From the NCBI RefSeq assembly GCF_018130165.1, contig NZ_JAFCLZ010000012.1, positions 1 through 64,000 of the forward strand: DNA of 64,000 nt, written 5' to 3'. Positions 45,401-54,400 of the stretch are shown piece after piece. Each line of letters opens with the position of its first letter. Position 1 is the stretch's first letter. The position numbers and the translations under genes were made by a program. Under the pieces are notes generated by a model that saw nothing but the letters and a program-made list of their open reading frames with translations, was not told the origin of the DNA and did not search any database. This stretch comes from Bradyrhizobium sp. JYMT SZCCT0180. GTDB lineage: Bacteria; Pseudomonadota; Alphaproteobacteria; Rhizobiales; Xanthobacteraceae.

Positions 45401-48400
45401 GTCAACGGCTCGATGGAAGTGAACGTCGACGACGATTCGCCGGAGCCGAACTTTGTGCTGCAGTCCGGCACGCTCGTCGTGGTCGACGAAACCGCAGGTC
45501 CGCAGAGCATCACTGCGACGCCGTCAGTCCCCGGCGACGCCAACGACAACGACATCACCAATCCGTTCCCGGTCAGCGTCACCAATCCCGGCGTTCCCGG
45601 AACCGACTCGACCCTGTTTGGCGCCCCGCAGGTTTCGCAGAGCGTCGGCGCCGTGGTTGCGGTTACGCCGAACTACGGCGCCGACGGTGCCGGCTCGGTG
45701 GTCTATTCGATCGACGTTCCCAACAGCAGCGTGGCGTCCGGCCTCACGACGACTTCGGGCCATCCGATTACCCTGTTCGAAGTGAACTCGACGCTGATCG
45801 TCGGCCGCTACGACGTCAATAATGGTAGCGTCGGCGCCAACGATCCAGCCGCCTTCGCCATCTATATCAACCCGACCACGGGCGTGATGTCGGTCATCCA
45901 GTACGTCCCGATCATGCACGACGATCGCGGCGACTTCGATGAAGACAATGACAACGGCAACAACGCCAACGATGCGGCGCCGAACGATCCGCTGACCGCA
46001 CAGCAGTGGATCACGAACAGCGCGCTGCGCGTCACCGCGACGGTCACCGACCACGACGGCGATTCCGTCGACCAGAGATTCGACATCGGCAACAAGATCC
46101 GCTTTGAGGACGATGGTCCGAGCCTGACCGTCACCGCGCCGGCTGCGATCAGCGGTCTCGATTTCGGTACCTTCGTTCCCAATGGCAACGCTTGGGGTAC
46201 CGACAGCGGCACTGCGACCGGCACCAACGGCGGCTGGACCATTGCCGATGCCAACCAGGGCCACACTGGTGGTGCTCTGCTCGGAAATACCGGCCCGGGC
46301 GCCGTTCAACTGGAGCGTGTCGGCGACGGGTACCTCGGCTTGCACTCGTCGACCAACGGCTTCATGGTCGATCTCGATGCGTCGGCGCGCGACGTCAACA
46401 TCAGCCAGGTCGTGAACGGTCTGGCCGTCGGCCAGACCTACGATTTGCGTTTTGAAGCAGGCTCGCCGTCGCCCGGAACCTCCCATCTCGAAGTCTGGTT
46501 TGGCGGCGTCAAGGTTGGCGACATCACGCCGACCGGGCAGATGCAGCAATATGCCATCACGCTGACCGGTGGCTCAGGCGATGCCAGCAATCGTCTCGAG
46601 TTCCGTGAGACCGGTACGCCCGATAATCACGGCACGTATCTCGCCAACGTCTCGGTCGGCGATATCGTCATCGATGAAACCGCTGGAATCCAGGCCTATC
46701 CGGATTCGAATGAGGTTGCGGCCAACACGCTGTTCAATGCGATCGCGCAAAAGGGGACGGACCCCGACATGGCGCCGCAGTTTGCGGCGGGAACGTCTCC
46801 TGCGGTCTCCGTGGCCGCGAGCTTCGGGGCGGACGGTCCGTTTGGCGGCTCGGCCGCGACGGGGACCTCCTATTCGGTGTCGACGACTGGCGGAACAAAC
46901 CATGTCAATTCCGGTTTGACCACGACTGCCGGTCAGCAGATCTACCTGTTCAACGAGACCTACGCAGGCATTACCTACGTCGTTGGACGTTACGATTCCG
47001 ACGGTGTCGGCGGGGCAAGCAACGCCGGTTATGCCAACGGAACGGTGCAGGATGCCGCGGCTTTCGCCTTCTCCATCGACAGCACCGGGCACATTCAGGT
47101 TGTGCAGTATGTCTCGCTGTATCAGCCGAACACCGCCAGCAACGATGAAGGCGTGTTCCTGAAGGCGGGTTCGCTCTCGGTCAACGTCACCGTCACCGAC
47201 GGCGATTCCGACAGTCTGACCAAGAGCGCCGATGTTTCCGCGAGCATTCGGTTTGACGATGACGGCCCGACGCTGATTTCCGGAACGTCCGTTAAGGCGG
47301 AGGTGGATGAAGACGGTCTGCATTTGCCCGGCTTCTCCAACTCGAACGCGGATGGTTCTCCGCTTCTGCGCGATGGAGAGGTGACCGGCACCAATTCGGC
47401 TACGGCGAGTTCCGTGACCTATGGCGAACTCGATGCCCTCGTCAATTTCGGCGCGGACGGCTTCGGCAGCTTTGGCCTCAAGGCGATGAACAGTCCGGTC
47501 GACAGCGGATTGAAGTCGAAGGACGGCCAGATTCTCATCATCACCGATGCAAACGGGCTGCACGGCTACGTCGACAATGGCACCGCCGGATTCGACCCGA
47601 CGCCGGTGACTGGCGACCGCGAAGTCTTCACGCTGACGGTGAATACCGACGGTTCCTACACGTTTACGCTGAAGGACCAGATCGATCATTCGGTTCTCGA
47701 CGGCGAGGGCGTCGGCAACAACGAGAATACGACGTTCATCGACCTGTCGACCTATGTCGTCGCCACGGACGGCGACGGCGACAGCGTGCCGCTTGGGGCC
47801 GGGTCTTTCACCGTCAAGGTGGTCGACGACATCCCGGTCGTCACCGTGCGCGCTCCCGAACAAGAAGTCCATGTCGACCGCGAGACCCTGAGTTTTGATC
47901 TCAAGGGCGGCAACGATGTCGTCGGCGGCGTGTCGACAAACTCGATCAAGGGAATCTGGGCGACCGGCGTAGACCTGACCGACAACGACGACACGGCCAA
48001 CACCAGCAACAATTCCATCGGCATTGGCGACGGCCAGAGCATCGATGGACTTGGCCACCAGGGCCAGAAAACGACCGGTCCCGAGATTCTCACGCTTGAG
48101 TTCTTCGAGAACGTCAACATTCCGAACGGCAACGGACAGCCGACGCACGGCGCCGCGTACGATGTCAATGTGTTCCGGTTCTCGATCGACGCTGCCGAAT
48201 CGCAGCAGAATGATGATGCTGTCGTATTCGTCAGCGTGTTGAACAACGGCTCGGTTGTTTCACCGAACGACTACGTCGTTACGATCAACGGCGCGGCGCC
48301 CTCGACGGTCGCGATCGTCCACAACGTCTATGACAACGGGACGTTGATTGGTTACGTATTCGAGAATGTTCCGGACGACGCGGACTTCCAGATCACGAGC

Positions 48401-51400
48401 GCTTCGGGCTTCGACACTGTCAAGGTCGGGAATTACAACGGCTTTGCGTTCACGACGGACAACAATGCGAGCGAGACGGTCAGCACCGGAAATTCGTTCA
48501 AGGTCTATGGTTTGGAAGCCGACATCCTGACGGAGGTCGTAACCCTCGAAACCTTCAAGGTCAGCCACGACGAAAGCCCGGGCGTCAATACTGCCGCCGA
48601 TCCGAATGCGGCAAATGACATCGCTGTCGACAACGACGCCAATACGCCGGCGCCTGCGGCGCCATCGGCCATCTTCGACGCCAATGCGATTGGCTACGCC
48701 AGGTCCGAGATCAGCGTGACCTCGCCCGGCTCCCTGTTCGCCGGCACCGTGGGCGCCGACGAGAACGGCACCTGGTCGTTCAAGGTCACCTCCGCCAACG
48801 GCGGCGCGATCAGCAACCTCGATTCCGGGCTGCAGACGCTCGACGGCACCCACATCATGCTGTCGACCGAAGCCAGCGGGGCTGTCGTCGGTATGGCGAA
48901 CCAGACGGCAGTCTTCAGGGTCTATGTGGATGCAGACGGATTCGTCTGGGTGGCGCAGTACCAGGCGATCCAGCATGATGTGGCCGGTTCCGACCAGGCT
49001 GCGTTCGACGACATCGCGATCGTCACCGCTGCTCTGCACATCCAGGGCACGCTGACGGATTTCGATCACGACGCGATCACCAAGGTGTCTCCGGTCGCGC
49101 TCAACGTTCAGTTCCAGGATGATGGCCCGCTCGCCGTCGCGGAAGGATCGCAGACCGTCGTTGAAGGTTCTGCGCCTCTTCAGGGTCAGCTCGACTTCAA
49201 TGCGGGCACTGACGGCGCGACCGTCACGCAGGTCAACGGGCAGAACCTGATTTTCGGTATCGATGGCTATTCCCAGGCCATCAGCACCAGCCACGGCAGC
49301 ATCCAGGTCACCGCCAGCGGCGCCTACAAGTTCACGCCCCAGGCCGACGATTTTCACCAATCCGGAGGCGCGTCCAACTTCACCTACACCGTGACCGACG
49401 GCGACGGCGATACTTCGGGATCGACGGTGGCATTCGTGGTCACCGACGACACCGACGTCACCACGGTGACGCTGAACGACAGGATGGTGAATGAAGGCGC
49501 CGGCACGGCGACGATCACCGCCAGCGTCGACCATGCCCCGCAGGGCAGCAGTCTCGTGTTGTCGCTGAGCAATGGTGCGACGATCACGATCCTTGCCGGC
49601 CAGACGACGGGCACCTCGACCCCGTTTGCCGTGCAGGGCGACGACCCCTATATCGACAACCAGACCTACACTGTTTCGATCACCGGCTCGACCGGCGGCA
49701 ACTACGAGTCGTTGAACAAGGCCGACACGGCGACGGTGACGATCAACGACACGATCGACCCGACGACGGTGACGCTATCCGCCTCGACGGTGCTGGAAGG
49801 ATCGAACGCGAGCTACGTGTTCACCGCGACGCTGTCGAACGCCTCGCACGGTACCACCACGATCACGACCGACCAGGGCGTGATCACGATTCTCGATAAC
49901 CAGACCACGGGCACGCTGACGGTTGCTCCTAATCCGGCGAACGTCGAGGATCCCTATGTGGATCCGACCCAGCTGACGGCGACGGTCACCGCGGTGAGCG
50001 GCGGCAACTTCGAGAACCTGACGGGGATCGGAGCCTCGGCGACCGCGCACATCAACGACACGACCACGACCAATTTCGTAACGCTGGACAATGTGGTGGT
50101 CGCCGAGAACCAGACGTTCGTCTATACGGCGCACCTGGATTATGCGCCGATATTGACGCCGTTCACGGTGACGCTGAGCAACAACGTCACCATCACCTTT
50201 GCGCCCGGTCAGACCCTGGCCACGTCTGCGCCGCAGTCGGCGCAGGGCGATGACGTGTATCTGGATGGCCAGGTGATCCCCGTCTCGATCACCGGCGCCT
50301 CGGGCGGCGGTTTCGAGGCCGTCAACTTCACGACTTACGGCAATGCCACGGTAACGATCAACGACACGGTCGACCCGACCACGGTGACCCTGACCGCCTC
50401 GACGGTGTCGGAAGGCCCCGGCGCGAACTATCTGTACACGGCGACGCTGTCGAATATCTCGCATGGCACCACCACGATCACGACCGACAAGGGCGTGATC
50501 ACGATCGGCGATGGCCAGACCACGGGCACGCTGACGGTGAACCCGGTTCCGGTGAACGGCGAAGATCCCTATCTGGATGCGAGCCAGCTGACGGCGACGG
50601 TCACCGCGGTGAGTGGCGGAAACTTCGAGAACCTGACGGGGATCGGAAACTCCGCGACGGCGCATATCAACGACACGACCGACCCGACGACGGTTAGCCT
50701 GAGCGCCTCGACGGTGTCCGAAGGTCCCGGCGCGAGCTACCTGTTCACGGCGACGCTGTCGAACGCCTCGCAGGGCACCACCACGATCACGACCGACAAG
50801 GGCGTGATCACGATCGGTGACGGCCAGACCACGGGCACGCTGGCGGTCAACCCGGTTCCGGCGAACGGCGAGGATCCCTATCTCGACAGCAGCCAGCTGA
50901 CGGCGAACATCACCAATGCGACCGGCGGCAATTTCGAGAACCTGCAGGTGCTGCAGGCCTCGGCGACGGCGCATATCAACGACACGACCGACCCGACGAC
51001 GGTGAGCCTGAGCGCCTCGACGGTGTCGGAAGGTCCCATCGCGAGCTATTTGTTCACGGCGACACTGTCGAACGCCTCGCAGGGCACCACCACGATCACG
51101 ACCGACAAGGGCGTGATCACGATCGGTGACGGCCAGACCACGGGCACGCTGACGGTCAACCCGGTTCCGGCGAACGGCGAGGATCCCTATCTCGACAGCA
51201 GCCAGCTGACGGCGAACATCACCAACGCGACCGGCGGCAACTTCGAGAACCTGACGGTGCTGCAGGCCTCGGCGACCGCGCATATCAACGACACGACCGA
51301 CCCGACGACGGTGAGCCTGAGCGCCTCGACGGTGTCGGAGGGACCGAGCGCGAGCTATTTGTTCACGGCGACGCTGTCGAACGCCTCGCAGGGTACCACC

Positions 51401-54400
51401 ACAATCACGACCGACCAGGGCGTGATCACGATCACGGACGGGAATACGACCGGGACACTGGTCTTGCCGGCCGGCAATGGCGAGGACGTCTACTTCGACG
51501 GGTCGAGCCTGACCGCGACGATCACCAACGCGACCGGCGGCAACTTCGAGCAGATCAACATCGGCACGGCGACCGCGACTTCGAATGTCAATGACACCAT
51601 CACTCCGGTGACCGTGAGCCTGTCGACGAGCAACGTGCAGGAGAATGTCGCCAACGTCACCTTTACTGCGACGCTGTCGAGCGCCTCGCAGGGCAATACC
51701 ATTGTCCACACCAGCCAGGGCGATATCACGATCGGCGACGGCCAGACCACGGGCACGCTGCTCGTTGCGACCAGCAACAGCGAGGACGTCTACGTCGATC
51801 CGTCGAGCGTTACGGCGACGATCACCAGCGCAACCGGTGGCAATTTCGAGCAGATCAACATCGGCACCGCGAGCGCCACGGCGCAGGTCACCGACACCAC
51901 AAATCCGGTAACGGCGACGCTGACCACGTCTGCGACGACGATATCGGAAACCGGTGGCTCCATCACCTACACGATCACGCTCAGCGGCACGCCGGGATCG
52001 ATCGATCCTGACAACAATCTGGTGTTCACGCTGACCAACGGCGAGCAGATTACGGTTGCGGCCGGGGCGACCAGCGGTTCGTTCACGAAAACTTACACCG
52101 ACGCAGAGATCACCAGTCAGGCGTCCATTTCAAACTCGATCTCGACCGTGACCGGTGGAGCGGAGTACGAGCAGTTGCTCAAGACGGGCACCACTTCGGT
52201 CCCGGTCGACTACAAGCCCACGGTAACGGACAGCGCTTCCGCGTTGATCGTCAACGAAGCTGCGCTCGACACCACGCAAGCGGGGTCTGACCTGGCGGCG
52301 GGTGTGAAGACTGGTTCGCAATCGAACCTGACTTCCGAGACCGCCGTCGATACCAACGGCCTGACCTTCAAGGCGGGGTCGGAGAGCATTACGTCGATCA
52401 AATTCGCAGATCCGAACAATGTCCTCGACGCATACGCGACGCCATCTTTCGCCAACCTCGCCAGCGGCACAGCACAGTGGTCGCTGTCGGACGACGGGCG
52501 GACTCTGACTCTGGCATTTGCCGGGCAGACCGCGCTCATAATGGCATTGACCGGATCGTCGACACTGGCTGCGAATGCCACCGGAGCGGTCACGGTGACG
52601 ACGACGCTGGTCGACCGTTTCGCGCATCTCGTGCCGTCCAGCGTGCTCGATGTGATCCTGGGTGGGGTCAAGGTGGTCGCTACCGACACTTCCGGTGATC
52701 AGGTTGCCGGAACGGTCACGGTCAATATCGTCGACGACGTGCCGTTGGCGGTTGCGGACCCGACCGCCCTGACGGTTCTGGAGACCGCGGGGCAAACCAT
52801 AGGGACGAATCTACTTAGCAACGATAGCCTTGGCGCCGATGGTGCCACGGTGACTGCGGTTGATATTGGCGCCGGCTTCCAGAACATTGGGACCAGCGGG
52901 ACCACGGTACTGTCGAACGCCAACGGGACTTACACGTTCCAGGCCAACGGCACATGGACGTTCGATCCTAACGTCAATGCCTCTGCATCGAACCAGACCG
53001 GCAACTTCACCTACCAGATCACCGACGGCGACGGCGACACCTCGACCGCGACGCAGGCGGTCAATATCACCAACGTGTCGAGCCCGCTTCTGCTCGTCGG
53101 TTCGGACGCCGGCGATCAGACCGGCGAGGGCACCGATCATACCGTTCCGAATCCGCAAGGATTGGCCGATGGCGTGCTGCAGGGCGGTGACCTTGCTGAC
53201 AAGATCGTGGGCGATCCAGGTGCGGTAACTGTCCAGCCAGGGCAGTCTGCGAACATTGTGCTGGTGCTCGACCGCTCGCCCAGCATGACCGGCGATGACG
53301 GCGAGATCGACGGCGGGACTACCCGGCTGGAAGCGATGAAGGATGCGGTCCAGGCGCTGATCAACAGCCTCGGCTCGTCAGGTGCGCAGAATATCCGCGT
53401 GCATGTCGTGCAGTTCGACGGGGATGCTCAATCTCTTGGAACATTTGACATCGTCGTGAGCGGCGCCGGCGTTCCGGCTACCATAACGACCGTCAACACC
53501 GCGGTCGAGAACATGCTCACTGCGGAACAGCCGGGCGGTACGGGTCCTGGCGGCACGAACTATGAAGCCGGCCTCTATCAGGCTTACAGGTGGATCAACG
53601 GCGAATTGGGCAACGCCCCGCTCGCTGGCGCGCAAGTCAATCGAGTTGTGTTCATTTCGGATGGTGAGCCGAACATCTACATGACCGGTGAACATGGATC
53701 GTCGACCACAAGTACCTCGAGCGCGTCGACGGCCATGGCTCATGTTCTCGGCACCCTTCCCGGAACCGATGTGTCGAACGAAGTGACGATGATCGAGAAT
53801 CATTCGAGCTTCACTGGCGCAAGCAAGTTCCAGATCGAGGCCATCGGCATCGCCATCAGCGACCTCAGCAACCTGAATGACGTCGAGGACGGTGTTGGCG
53901 GCGCGACGGGCGGCGGTACCGCCACGAATGTGACAACGGCATCACAACTGGTATCGGTCGTCAGCGTACTTGGCGGTTCGACCGCACTGGCCGCCGCCGG
54001 CAACGACACGATCAATGCCGGTGATGGCAACGACATCGTCTTCGGCGACGTGCTGCACACAGATTCCCTGGCGACGGCTCGCGGGGTTTCCGTGCCCGCC
54101 GGTTCTGGATGGGCCGTATTCCAGACCCTTGAAAACAGAGCAAACAACGAAACTGACGATCCTGCAGGTAACGGCGCCGATTGGACCCGCGCCGACACGG
54201 TCGCTTACATAGCTGCCAATCATCTGTCCTTGTCCGCCGAAAGCGGTCGCGCCGGTGGCAACGACGTGATTGACGGCGGCGCCGGGGACGACATCATCTA
54301 TGGCCAGGAAGGCAACGACGTCATCACCGGTGGTACCGGCGATGATACGATGTCGGGCGGCAGCGGTAACGATACGTTCAACCTTGCCAACGGTGACTTC

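Noticed and set aside
49775..51709. 644-codon open frame antisense to the adhesin repeats
   Set aside because: It comes from stop-poor complementary sequence of high-GC repeated codons. The product is a low-complexity Arg/Gly/Val-rich repeat, and the sense strand clearly codes.
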